Assembly: GCA_009909085.1 (NCBI GenBank)
Contig: JAAANX010000063.1
Coordinates: 1 to 64,000 of the forward strand
Reading direction: 5' to 3'
Source: Cyanobacteria bacterium GSL.Bin1
Lineage (GTDB): Bacteria; Cyanobacteriota; Cyanobacteriia; Cyanobacteriales; Rubidibacteraceae
DNA: 64,000 nt
Positions 41,730 to 53,208 of the stretch are shown in pieces (position 1 is the first letter of the stretch; every line of letters begins with the position of its first letter). The notes under the pieces were generated by a model. That model searched no databases, was not told the DNA's origin, and was given only the letters and a program-made list of their open reading frames with translations. The translations under genes and the position numbers were made by a program.

Positions 41730-42569
41730 ATGTCGAAATTAAGCAGATATATAAAAATGTCTAATCCTTTCTTCCGTCGCTTCCTTATCCTCGTGATCAG
41801 CTGTTGTTTTGGTTTAACGGCATGGTTAGCGCAACCCTTAGCAGCGCAAGCCTATGATGACCCCTCTTTATTGCCGCAAGAAGAAACACCGATTATTGAT
41901 TTAGCGAATTTTCTACCAAAGCTACAGGAAGAATCGTTAATCGAGGAAATTGAGGATTTTGAAGCGGAAACAGGTTGGAAGCTACGTATTCTAACGCAAT
42001 ATGACCAAACCCCTGGTCGTGCGGTTAAAAACTATTGGGGATTGAATGACCAAAGCGTCTTACTGGTTGCAGATGCTCGTGGAGGGAATCTGCTAGCGTT
42101 TAACGTCGGAGATGATGTTTATGATGTTTTGCCTCGTACCTTTTGGGTAGAACTGCAAACCCGTTTCGGAAATATGTACTATGTGCGAGAAAATGGTGAA
42201 AATAACGCGATCGCGCAGTCGTTAGATACCGTGAAAGGATGTCTAGCCAAAGGCGGTTGTAGCGTCGTTCCCGGCTTACCGAGAGAACAATGGATTCTCA
42301 CCCTCATCACTTCTGTTGTCGGTGGTGTCGTTTTCGGTTTAGCTGCCCGTCCGCGCAAAGAAGACCAAGTGATTGCTTGGCAATGGGCCTTAATTTTCTC
42401 ACCCCTCTGGGGCATCCTCTTCATTGCCTTCGGCATTGGACCCGTTGTCACTCGGACTGCTGACTGGTTACCGCTGCTGCGGAATGTCCTCGGCTTTATG
42501 TTGGGCGCGTTAGTCGTGTATTTAACCCCAATTATCAGCGAATCTGCCCGATCCGAAGGGAAAACTTAA
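41730..42569 (+). CDS. psb32: Psb32-like TPM-domain protein
   Basis: A 279-residue protein. A second in-frame ATG at 41757 gives a cleaner signal peptide (FFRRFLILVISCCFGLTAWL, cleavage near AQA). The TPM domain follows at about 45-170, with LLVADARGGNLLAFNVGDDV and IAQSLDTVKGCL. Two membrane helices lie at about 188-208 and 218-240, with another near 250-270. Known homologues, Psb32 in Synechocystis and TLP18.3 in plants, help photosystem II repair in the lumen. A lumenal domain with membrane anchors fits that role. It converges with the hydrolase gene with a 4-base overlap. Confidence 0.85.
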   Translation: MSKLSRYIKMSNPFFRRFLILVISCCFGLTAWLAQPLAAQAYDDPSLLPQEETPIIDLANFLPKLQEESLIEEIEDFEAETGWKLRILTQYDQTPGRAVKNYWGLNDQSVLLVADARGGNLLAFNVGDDVYDVLPRTFWVELQTRFGNMYYVRENGENNAIAQSLDTVKGCLAKGGCSVVPGLPREQWILTLITSVVGGVVFGLAARPRKEDQVIAWQWALIFSPLWGILFIAFGIGPVVTRTADWLPLLRNVLGFMLGALVVYLTPIISESARSEGKT

Positions 42570-43465
42570 AGTAAGCCTTTTGAGCGATCAAAATAGTTTT
42601 CCACACTGGCAACTTCTAATCTGAAAAAATTTCGCACTTTTTCTAAATAGTGAGGTGCATCTTCTAGCATCGGGAAATGAGCTGTTTTGGGTAACTCAAA
42701 ATACTCAATACAATCAGGATTTAAACTGGCTGCTTTCAGGGCTAAGCGGGTAGGAATAATAATATCTTTTTCCCCTGCCACCAGTAGCGTTGGCACCGAA
42801 ATTTTGGCAAAAGCTTCAGGCATTACCGTTGCAGCGTGTTTACTCACGGCAGTGTATATGGTGCCTGCTGCTGCGGCTTCATCAGCTAAAACATAATCTT
42901 CTAAAAATGCTTTTCTTTCTTCTGCTGGAATGGGACGATGGAGAAATCTTGCCATGAACAACCGATCCATAGTCGGAATTTTGGATAACCAATCAAAACG
43001 CAGTTTGACGACATAAGTGCCAGCGAGATGGAAGAGATTAAAAGTAATGGGATTGTAAGTAAAAATGCCACTACAGGTTAAAATTGCCCGCTTCACTTTT
43101 TCGGGATAACGCGCGATAAAGAGCGTTGCTAGAGATGCTCCCATCGAATGAGCGTTGATATAAACTTGGTCTAAATTTAATTGGTCTAAGAGTAAAGCTA
43201 AATCTTCAGCATATTCCTCCATATCAAAAGAGAGTGGGCTTTTTTCCGGTAAGCGAGAACGCCCAAAGCCTCTGATGTCATAGAGTAAACAGTCAAACTG
43301 ATCGCTGAGTGCAGTGGCTGTACTTTTCCAATAGCGCCCTGAACCGCCCCAACCGTGTATAAAAACGAGTACTGGTTTCTTTTCGTTCTGATGAGGCTGA
43401 CACACCCATTCATAATAATGGTCAACCCCACGAATGTTAATCACCATACACTTTGCTAATTGCAT
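42566..43465 (-). CDS. alpha/beta hydrolase
   Basis: A 299-residue alpha/beta-hydrolase-fold protein. HGWGGSGRYWK near 35-45 is the oxyanion loop, DIRGFGRS near 63-70, and nucleophile Ser in AHSMGAS near 105-111. The acid residue is in VAGEKDIIIP near 229-238 and the catalytic His in TAHFPMLEDAP near 261-271. There is a lid region at about 140-200. The substrate cannot be inferred. The stop codon overlaps the end of psb32 on the other strand. Confidence 0.88.
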   Translation of the reverse strand: MQLAKCMVINIRGVDHYYEWVCQPHQNEKKPVLVFIHGWGGSGRYWKSTATALSDQFDCLLYDIRGFGRSRLPEKSPLSFDMEEYAEDLALLLDQLNLDQVYINAHSMGASLATLFIARYPEKVKRAILTCSGIFTYNPITFNLFHLAGTYVVKLRFDWLSKIPTMDRLFMARFLHRPIPAEERKAFLEDYVLADEAAAAGTIYTAVSKHAATVMPEAFAKISVPTLLVAGEKDIIIPTRLALKAASLNPDCIEYFELPKTAHFPMLEDAPHYLEKVRNFFRLEVASVENYFDRSKGLL

Positions 43466-43758
43466 TCATAATCGTGAACACAGTATAGCAAAGGCTCTCT
43501 GTTAAGCAGAACTCAGGGTGCGATTGGCTCTACCATTGCCCAAAGGCGCGATCGCGTCCTCCTAAGAAAAACCATGCCTCAGCAACCTGATGCCAAAATC
43601 ACTGCACTATTTTTATCAGCAAGACAAAGATGACTTCGGAGAAATCAACTCGATCTTCTGTCTCCTTCTTTCCAACAAATTGTGACGATTTTAAGAAATT
43701 GTAACTTTAGATACAGAAAAAAACTAAGATTAAAGTAAGGAGTTAGGGAGGTTTCATC

Positions 43759-43959
43759 ATGTCTGTTCAACAAAAAGCTCGCGCTCTGATGAGTCGTCAC
43801 CACTGCTTAATTCGTAACCGCGAACAATCCATGTTGCTCAGGGCAGTGGGAGAAATTGGCTTAGAAGCTGACGTTACTCGCTATCACAGCCAAGTTCAAG
43901 GGATGACACCCAATCGCTTTAGCCAAAGTTATGATCGGAGCCCGACAGCAATGAGCTAA
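43759..43959 (+). CDS. 66-residue conserved-type small protein
   Basis: A 66-residue, basic, soluble protein starting MSVQQKARALMSRHHCLIRN and containing MLLRAVGEIGLEADVTRYHSQ. A very strong ribosome binding site (GGGAGGT) sits 8 bases before the ATG, and the coding frame is free of rare-looking codons, which favours a real gene. I have no family name. The N-terminal helix with two Arg and His pairs could bind nucleic acid, but that is speculation. Confidence 0.7.
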   Translation: MSVQQKARALMSRHHCLIRNREQSMLLRAVGEIGLEADVTRYHSQVQGMTPNRFSQSYDRSPTAMS

Positions 43960-44004
43960 GCAGATCTCTTTTAGCAGAGCAAAGGTGATTTTAAGTCAGC
44001 TCAA

Positions 44005-45531
44005 TCACCGCTGCTTTGCCTCAATTTGGCGGACTGTTGTCAATGCCGAATAGCTCACACCAGCCGTACCTTCTCCCGGATGTGTACAGTCGCCTACTAA
44101 CCAGAGATTTTCCACAGGTGTCCGATTGGCAAACCCAAACGGACCAAAGGTTGAGATTCGTTGTCCTAATCCTCCCACATATCCCGCTTCCCGAGCAGTG
44201 AAACGCGCAAATGTTCTCGGAGTTGCCGCTTCTTGGTGAATCATTGTTTCTGGGGTAAGGTGAAAATATTGACTAAGACGTTGGATCGCTGTTTCAACAT
44301 AATCTTGCTTCAATGCCTCGTACTCCTCAGCAGTCGCAGTCCACCATTGAGTAACATCTGTAAAGGAAGAGGCAGTAAGAGTTGCTTTACCTTCTGGTGC
44401 CCGTCTATCTCCGGGCTGACTGACGGAAACAAATAAGGAATTTTTCTCGCCGATCGCGCCCTGGTAATTATAGAGAAACTGAAGATGAGGCGGACAATTT
44501 TGGGGAATAGCACGCCGATCTACACCTAAGTAAAGCACAAACGCACCATTAGCAGCCGGTAAGTTTTCCACTCGTCTTTGATACCCTCGTAAAAAAAGGT
44601 CAGAGGCACCAAACGAATTATCAGGGTCGGCTAATAACTTTAATAAATTCTGTACAGTCACATTTGCTACTACAACATCTGCTTCTTCTCGCCACACTGC
44701 CCCGGTTCGATCATTGCAAACCGTTACGCCAGTCATTTTTCCTTGTTGACAATGAACCCTTGTTACAGAATGGCGGAGTCGTATTTTACCGCCTTGTTTT
44801 CTTAATCCTTTCACTAAGCGCGTACTTAAAACCTGCATACTCCCTTGTAAATGCCATAACCCTTGCGGAGCCTGGGAAACGCCTAATGCAGTTGCCGCAT
44901 ACAATAAAGCGGTTTCATCTGCATTCACTTGGGAATAGAGCTTTAATTGCAGATCTAGAAACGTCCGTAATCGCTTGTCATCATATAGCCCCAAAACACG
45001 CAACAGATTGCCAACGGTCAGTACCGTAAACGGCAGCGTTATCAAAGTATCGGGACGGACTGCAGAAAGGAGTTGCCAAAAATCCCAGAGGTTACGAGGG
45101 GGAAGGACAGGCTCCCGTGCTTGAAAGCGCCAACTGGCTGCAAATAAAATTTCCATCAGTCGCCAAAATCGTTCGCTCCTTGGAAATTGCCGTCTTCGCT
45201 CTTCGCGCCATTGGGTCGGGTTGCGCCAAATATTAATGGGAGTGGTTTCGCCAGGAAGGTAAACGGCACAGGCTGGATCGCAAGGGGTTGCTGGAGGAAC
45301 CTCAATCCCTAATTCTGTAAAGATTTGTTCATGAATTCCCCCTTTTTCTAAGCCGGCGACTTGGGTGGCACCGACATCAAATGTCAAACCATGACGTTGA
45401 AATGTAGAAGCACATCCTCCGGCAACATACGCCTGATCATAGACAGTGACAGAATAACCGCGTTTAGCTAGTAACGCTCCTGTAGTTAGTCCACCAATTC
45501 CTGCACCGATAACAACGACTGAGTTTGACAT
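44005..45531 (-). CDS. crtD: carotenoid C-3',4' desaturase
   Basis: A 508-residue FAD-dependent oxidoreductase. N-terminal Rossmann motif VVVIGAGIGGLTTGALLAKRGYSVTVYD, then GGCASTFQRHGLTFDVGATQVAGLEKGGIH, a sequence typical of cyanobacterial CrtD, and C-terminal NLWLVGDCTHPGEGTAGVSYS, which is the FAD-binding end. It desaturates the C-3',4' bond in myxoxanthophyll synthesis. The gene ends convergent to the 66-residue gene, with a GGTGATT/AATCACC hairpin at 43984-44009 spanning its stop codon. crtP and crtB lie about 1 kb away on the other strand. Confidence 0.88.
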   Translation of the reverse strand: MSNSVVVIGAGIGGLTTGALLAKRGYSVTVYDQAYVAGGCASTFQRHGLTFDVGATQVAGLEKGGIHEQIFTELGIEVPPATPCDPACAVYLPGETTPINIWRNPTQWREERRRQFPRSERFWRLMEILFAASWRFQAREPVLPPRNLWDFWQLLSAVRPDTLITLPFTVLTVGNLLRVLGLYDDKRLRTFLDLQLKLYSQVNADETALLYAATALGVSQAPQGLWHLQGSMQVLSTRLVKGLRKQGGKIRLRHSVTRVHCQQGKMTGVTVCNDRTGAVWREEADVVVANVTVQNLLKLLADPDNSFGASDLFLRGYQRRVENLPAANGAFVLYLGVDRRAIPQNCPPHLQFLYNYQGAIGEKNSLFVSVSQPGDRRAPEGKATLTASSFTDVTQWWTATAEEYEALKQDYVETAIQRLSQYFHLTPETMIHQEAATPRTFARFTAREAGYVGGLGQRISTFGPFGFANRTPVENLWLVGDCTHPGEGTAGVSYSALTTVRQIEAKQR

Positions 45532-45668
45532 GGCAATGATGAGAAAAGACTGTTTCTATTGTAAACTTTTGTATCTTTATTCCGAAATAGAACAAATTAC
45601 ACTAAAATTATGTTGACAAAATCACGAAAAAATGCAAATTTATGAGCATATTTTTTAGCGATTGAAAG

Positions 45669-46343
45669 GTGTGGGGTATCGTGAAAAATTATGCAAGTGT
45701 GAATCAAAGCGGATTCAATCGAACGAACCAGCCGTTTTGGCAACAACCCCTAAGATTAAAATCACTATTATTAGGGATAACCGGGTTGAGTGCGATGGGG
45801 CTCTTTGCCGTCCTCACCCAATTGTCTGTCAATGCTCAAAATATTGCTCGCAATACACAACAAACAGGACAATGGCTCAATGCATCCTTCCCCGTTGAAA
45901 ACTTTCAAACCTATACTTCTCCTTTTGGCTATCGCCAATCCCCAATAACGGGAAAAACACAGTTTCATCGTGGACTGGACTTAGCCGCACCAATGGGCAG
46001 TTACATCCGCAACTGGTGGGGTGGGAAAATTACTCAACTCTCTGATCATACGGCTTGCGGAACAATGGTTGTTATTCAATCAGGACAGTGGGAACATATC
46101 TATTGCCATCTCAAAGGTCGGGTGCAGAAAACAAGTGCCGGTTTAGTCTTGATTGATCGAGAAGGGGGAATTCGTTTAAGACAAGGTCAACAAGTTGCTA
46201 CAGGAACTCGGATTGGGCGCGTGGGAATGACCGGACGCACCACTGGACCCCATTTGCATTGGGGCTTAAAGTATGCAGGAGAATATATCGATCCCGGCTT
46301 AGTATTACGGCAAATGTATCAAGAACAAGCCGCTGTGCAGTAA
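45669..46343 (+). CDS. M23-family (LytM-type) peptidase
   Basis: A 224-residue zinc endopeptidase with GTG starts possible at 45669 and 45681. One N-terminal membrane helix lies near 34-58 (LSAMGLFAVLTQLSVNAQ). The catalytic domain covers about 80-215, with FHRGLDLAAPMG (HxxxD ligands), HIYCHLKG and THLHWGL-type PHLHWGL. It cuts peptidoglycan peptide bridges or acts as an activator of amidases in the periplasm. Both zinc motifs look complete, so activity is expected. Confidence 0.9.
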   Translation: MWGIVKNYASVNQSGFNRTNQPFWQQPLRLKSLLLGITGLSAMGLFAVLTQLSVNAQNIARNTQQTGQWLNASFPVENFQTYTSPFGYRQSPITGKTQFHRGLDLAAPMGSYIRNWWGGKITQLSDHTACGTMVVIQSGQWEHIYCHLKGRVQKTSAGLVLIDREGGIRLRQGQQVATGTRIGRVGMTGRTTGPHLHWGLKYAGEYIDPGLVLRQMYQEQAAVQ

Positions 46344-46484
46344 TCAGAACCCTCATCATTTTCTTTGATGTGACGAATGACTGTCAACTGACTTTCAACG
46401 CTGATTTCTCATTTCAAGACTGGGTTCGCGATCGCGCAACCCCTATCCCTACTTATACAAGCTAAAATGTAACGAAATGCAAAG

Positions 46485-46490
46485 TATAAT
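46485..46490 (+). promoter_or_regulatory. candidate -10 box of crtP
   Basis: A perfect TATAAT sits 32 bases before the crtP start codon. No good -35 element was found at the right spacing (the region reads CTAAAATGT), so this may be an activator-dependent promoter. Confidence 0.35.
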
Positions 46491-46506
46491 GAGAACGGAA
46501 ACTTAA

Positions 46507-47949
<1,443 letters not shown>

Positions 47950-48023
47950 TTTTCTGTGTTCCAATGTATCGATTAATGGGACAATTTTCGTGTCTTAAAG
48001 TGAACCCTATTAGCCTGCGGTGA

Positions 48024-48953
48024 ATGCTGCAACTGCCTAACCCAGAACAGACTTGTTCCCACCCCTCCGTCGAATCCGCTTATGAGTTCTGCCGTCAAGT
48101 GACAGCGGAATACTCGAAGACGTTCTATCTCGGTACGCTTCTCATGCCCAAGGAGAAGCGCAAAGCAATTTGGGCCATTTACGTCTGGTGTCGGCGTACT
48201 GACCAACTGGTCGATGGCCCCGAAGCCGAGTTTACCACGCTCGATACCCTCGATCAGTGGGAAGAAACCTTAGAATCGATTTTTGCCGGTTATCCTGTGG
48301 AAAACCCGGATGTGGCCCTCGTAGATACCTTAGAGCGTTTTCCCTTAGATATTCAGCCCTTCCGAGATATGATTGCCGGCCAACGGATGGATTTAAAGCG
48401 CGATCGGTATGAAACCTTTGATGAGCTCTATCTTTACTGTTATCGCGTTGCCGGCACGGTCGGCTTGATGTCGAATGCGGTGTTAGGGGTGGAACCAGAG
48501 AAGGGAACGCCTCCTTGGCGAAAACAAGAACCGACTCATATTCCCACGGAAGAAGCTGTCGCACTCGGTATTGCTAACCAGCTCACTAATATTTTGAGAG
48601 ATGTGGGGGAAGATGCGGAACGTGGACGCATTTATCTCCCCTTAGAAGATTTAAGACGCTTTAATTATTGTGAGGAAGATCTCTTGCAAGGGGTAATCAA
48701 TGAAAATTGGCGACAATTAATGCAATTTCAAATTGAACGGGCACGAGGATTTTATACACAAGCTGAGAAGGGAATTTGTGATCTCAGCCGAGATTCGCGA
48801 TGGCCCGTTTGGACAGCATTAATGCTTTATCAGGGAATTTTAGATGTTATAGAACGGAACCAGTATGATGTATTTAATCAACGGGCGTATGTTCCGAAAG
48901 GCAAGAAATTTCTCTATTTACCTATTGCTTGGTTAAGAGCACAAGTGCTTTAA
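48024..48953 (+). CDS. crtB: 15-cis-phytoene synthase
   Basis: A 309-residue isoprenoid synthase of the squalene/phytoene group. Asp-rich motifs WCRRTDQLVDGP near 56-67 and TNILRDVGEDAERGRIYLP near 190-208 coordinate magnesium. It condenses two geranylgeranyl diphosphates into phytoene, the first carotenoid-specific step. It is probably co-transcribed with crtP. The precursor supply is linked to ispD elsewhere in this window. Confidence 0.97.
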   Translation: MLQLPNPEQTCSHPSVESAYEFCRQVTAEYSKTFYLGTLLMPKEKRKAIWAIYVWCRRTDQLVDGPEAEFTTLDTLDQWEETLESIFAGYPVENPDVALVDTLERFPLDIQPFRDMIAGQRMDLKRDRYETFDELYLYCYRVAGTVGLMSNAVLGVEPEKGTPPWRKQEPTHIPTEEAVALGIANQLTNILRDVGEDAERGRIYLPLEDLRRFNYCEEDLLQGVINENWRQLMQFQIERARGFYTQAEKGICDLSRDSRWPVWTALMLYQGILDVIERNQYDVFNQRAYVPKGKKFLYLPIAWLRAQVL

Positions 48954-49121
48954 TAATTGGGAGGGAATCTGGAAGAAAGGGAGATTAACAATGACCAGTG
49001 ACTATTTAACCGAGAGAGGATGAGAGGGCGACAAGGAGTTCAAGCACATCTTTATTCCCTACTCCTGATTGCCTGTTGGCTAAAGAACAAAGCATGAATA
49101 ACCAATCACCCTATTGGAAAG

Positions 49122-49919
49122 ATGATCAATTGGAAAACACTACCCACACAGCGGGGAATTTATCAGATCACCACTGGTAGTGTCAGTTACGTTGGCTTAT
49201 CAGACAATATTCAACTCCGCGTCAAGCAACATTTAGAAAGTTCTTCCTGTCGTTCTCGTATTATCCTCGATACCAAGAAAGCAAAAATTCAGATCTTGGA
49301 ATTACTCCCCAATAGTGATGATAAGACGCTTGCCTTGCGAGAGTGGTATTGGTTTTCCAAACTCAAGCGGAAAGGGCACATTATGGTCAATGACCCGAAA
49401 ACGTTGGGCAAAACTAAAAGCGGGCAGTTTTTTCCCTCTCAAGACGCGATCGCGCAAACCAATTCACCCTTTTCTTTTGGCTGTGGTGTCAAGCTAGCAG
49501 GAATAACAACAGTCGTTATCGGATTTTTCTGCGCTGGCTTTTTAGCAGCAGGAAATATGATTCAACATCGGGTCTCGAATCAACCAGATCCCCCAACCGA
49601 GAAGTCCTCACAAACCAACTCAGCCTCTCAGCGTCCCAGTCAGCAGGAAAAACAGGAAGGGACGAATCGTAACATCTCTGCCGAGTTAGAACCCTTAAGT
49701 GCTTGTATTACTCCTTTACAACGCGGCAGTGCCAAAGAAGCCATACAACTCTTACAACGTCAGTTACAGCAACTCGGCTATTACGAAGGAGAACAGGATG
49801 GCATGTATGGTCCGGGAACGGAAGGGGCTGTCGCAGAATTTCAACGGGATCACAATTTAGGGGTAGATGGTATTGTCGGTTGTCAGACCCAAGTTGCGAT
49901 TAATCAGGCATTACGTTAA
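49122..49919 (+). CDS. GIY-YIG domain fused through a membrane helix to a peptidoglycan-binding domain
   Basis: A 265-residue protein of unusual design. Residues 11-95 form a GIY-YIG nuclease fold: GIY at 12-14, YVG at 23-25, Arg33, Glu74 in LREWYW and Asn90 in HIMVND, so the catalytic set seems complete. One membrane helix lies at about 122-144 (AGITTVVIGFFCAGFLAAG). A Ser/Gln-rich linker (150-188) leads to a peptidoglycan-binding domain (PG_binding_1) at about 194-264, with LQRQLQQLGYYEGEQDGMYG and FQRDHNLGVDGIVG. The topology puts the nuclease fold in the cytoplasm and the wall-binding part in the periplasm. Role unknown; possibly DNA handling at the envelope. Confidence 0.85.
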   Translation: MINWKTLPTQRGIYQITTGSVSYVGLSDNIQLRVKQHLESSSCRSRIILDTKKAKIQILELLPNSDDKTLALREWYWFSKLKRKGHIMVNDPKTLGKTKSGQFFPSQDAIAQTNSPFSFGCGVKLAGITTVVIGFFCAGFLAAGNMIQHRVSNQPDPPTEKSSQTNSASQRPSQQEKQEGTNRNISAELEPLSACITPLQRGSAKEAIQLLQRQLQQLGYYEGEQDGMYGPGTEGAVAEFQRDHNLGVDGIVGCQTQVAINQALR

Positions 49920-50038
49920 TTGTTAGTTAGGGGTGACAACCTGGGTCGGATTGAGACTGGGGTTAGGTTTTCGGGATTCGGGGATCATGACGTCATCTAT
50001 TATGGGCAAGCAGTAACTTTTCAAGATTGGACTTTCCT

Positions 50039-51673
50039 TTAATCATTTCCCTTTTTTTCTGAGGGGTCACTATTCTGAGAAATCCATATTTTTTGATGCG
50101 GCAGGGAAAGATCAATACCGGCTTGATCAAAGGCAATTTTAAGCCGACGACGATATTCTCGGGCAATGGGCCACTGTTGTAAAGGTTTGGTTTTAATCCA
50201 CACGCGAATAATGACTCCTTGGTAACTAAACTCATCAACACCAAGCAGAGTTGGTGTTTCTAAAATATCTTTTTGCCAATGGCGATCGCGCATCATACTA
50301 TCGCTAATCTCTTCAATAATTCGGATCGCTTTTTCCACATCAGCCTGATAAGCAATGGGGATCTTTAAATCCACTTGTGACCAATTACTCGTGTAGTTTG
50401 TCACGGTCCGAATTTCACTATTAGGAATTGTAATTAAACGCCCTTCTGTATCTCGCAGTTGAGTAATTCTTAAATTGATTGCTTCAACAAAGCCGGTTGC
50501 ATCAGCAATACCAACCACATCTCCCACTGCATATTGATCTTCAAGAATAATAAAAAAGCCGTTAATGGCATCTCGAATTAAGTTTTGAGACGCAAAAGAA
50601 ATGGCAACCCCAATTAAGCCAGCACCTGCCAGTAAGGGGGCAATATTCACCCCAACGATAGACAAACCAATGAGAATACCAACGATTATCCAAGTCACAA
50701 CCATCACACTTTTAGCAACGCTAGAAATTGTAGAAATCCGAAGTTGTAAACGGAGATTTGCTTCTGGGGTTAGTAAGTAATTATTGGCGAGAGCCGCATT
50801 AAATTTATCAATTAAAATAAAGGAAAAACGGATCAAAAAATAAGTGATTAATCCTGCTACAAATAAACGGAAGGGAACGCGGAAAATATTAATAATATAA
50901 ACTTGGAGAAATCGTGTGTAAGGAAATAAACCAACCAAATAAAGCGTTCCTCCGACCCAAATGGTAACCCGGATAATTTTTGTGAGACGATATTTGATTT
51001 CTGCAATTTGTTGACGTTGATTTTGTGTCAGTTTCGTGGAAATTGCTTGTTGGGAGTTACTATCAAGACCAGCACGAATAGCAGTTTTTTGTTGATGAAA
51101 TCGCTTTTCTAAATAAAAGAGTGCAATTGTCAATACAAACAAAAGTAATAGCGCGATCGCGCCTTTTTGGGCTTGAGCGATTAAAAATTCCTCTTCTCGT
51201 TCTTGTCGTGCTTGTCGTAGCGCATTTTCAATTTCCCGAACCATTTCCTCTGCCCGGTGCTGAATGCTCATTGATTTCAGCGCTGCATCTTGACTGGTTA
51301 CACTCAGCAAGCGGGTATTCCATTTATCCACACTCACATAAATATCAACCAGTTGTCCTGCGGGTTCCTGGTACACATTTATGTCTGCAGACGGATTTTT
51401 TAAGTAGTAGCGAGTAATGTTAGCGAGTCGTTGCTCAATTTCCTCAATGCGAGTTGATAAAGTCGATTCACTACCTGCCAACTCGACCAGACAGCGTCCG
51501 TCTAAACGGATACATTTTGAAGTAACTTTATCGGTTGACGGAGAAAAAAGATTAGGCGAATTTCCGGAAAAATTGGGCAGAGAAGGGAATTGTGCTTTTA
51601 CAGAACCAGTAAGCGGCACGATAACGACCAAAATCGCTATCAAGCACGCTAACCAAACGTATTTTTGCTTCAT
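50039..51673 (-). CDS. MscS-family mechanosensitive channel
   Basis: A 544-residue membrane protein. A signal sequence or first helix covers about 8-28, a periplasmic helical domain about 30-165, then four or five membrane helices (about 168-190, 230-255, 262-285, 320-350). The MscS pore segment is at about 345-368 (APLLAGAGLIGVAISFASQNLIRD), and the beta domain with QYAVGDVVGIADATGFVEAINLRIT follows. It should open under membrane tension to release ions during osmotic downshock. The extended N-terminus is like larger MscK or YnaI-type proteins rather than the small E. coli MscS. Confidence 0.9.
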   Translation of the reverse strand: MKQKYVWLACLIAILVVIVPLTGSVKAQFPSLPNFSGNSPNLFSPSTDKVTSKCIRLDGRCLVELAGSESTLSTRIEEIEQRLANITRYYLKNPSADINVYQEPAGQLVDIYVSVDKWNTRLLSVTSQDAALKSMSIQHRAEEMVREIENALRQARQEREEEFLIAQAQKGAIALLLLFVLTIALFYLEKRFHQQKTAIRAGLDSNSQQAISTKLTQNQRQQIAEIKYRLTKIIRVTIWVGGTLYLVGLFPYTRFLQVYIINIFRVPFRLFVAGLITYFLIRFSFILIDKFNAALANNYLLTPEANLRLQLRISTISSVAKSVMVVTWIIVGILIGLSIVGVNIAPLLAGAGLIGVAISFASQNLIRDAINGFFIILEDQYAVGDVVGIADATGFVEAINLRITQLRDTEGRLITIPNSEIRTVTNYTSNWSQVDLKIPIAYQADVEKAIRIIEEISDSMMRDRHWQKDILETPTLLGVDEFSYQGVIIRVWIKTKPLQQWPIAREYRRRLKIAFDQAGIDLSLPHQKIWISQNSDPSEKKGND

Positions 51674-51786
51674 AGACTGTAAGGAAGTAGAACTTGATCT
51701 CAGGTTTAACTATCCCAAAAATTTTGACATCTGATCAATATGCAGTAACCTAGTAGAGATCGCAATGTAAAAATCAAGACTCGTAA

Positions 51787-53067
<1,281 letters not shown>

Positions 53068-53097
53068 TTAGCCTCTGGCTAGCTTGGTTTAATTTTG

Positions 53098-53123
53098 CCC
53101 CGATCGCGCGATCGGGGTTTTTT
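53098..53123 (+). terminator. intrinsic terminator of ahcY
   Basis: CCCCGATCG at 53098-53106 pairs with CGATCGGGG at 53109-53117 and is followed by TTTTTT. The inner stem is built on a GATCGCGCGATC palindrome that resembles the HIP1 repeat. Confidence 0.88.
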
Positions 53124-53139
53124 CCATTCTCGGTGACAT

Positions 53140-53167
53140 TAAAAAACAAGGGAATTGCTCCCTTGTT
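53140..53167 (-). terminator. intrinsic terminator of the ferritin gene
   Basis: On the minus strand AACAAGGGA, a 5-base loop and TCCCTTGTT form a perfect 9-bp stem, followed by a run of six T residues (plus-strand A residues at 53141-53146). It lies about 40 bases after the ferritin stop codon and back-to-back with the ahcY terminator. Confidence 0.85.
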
Positions 53168-53208
53168 CTACCTAGCGAATTGTTGTGACTATTTTCAACT
53201 CAAAGCCA

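Noticed and set aside
49122-49400. The GIY-YIG domain as a homing endonuclease or intron relic
   Set aside because: No intron or intein border is seen, and the domain continues in frame into a membrane helix and wall-binding domain.
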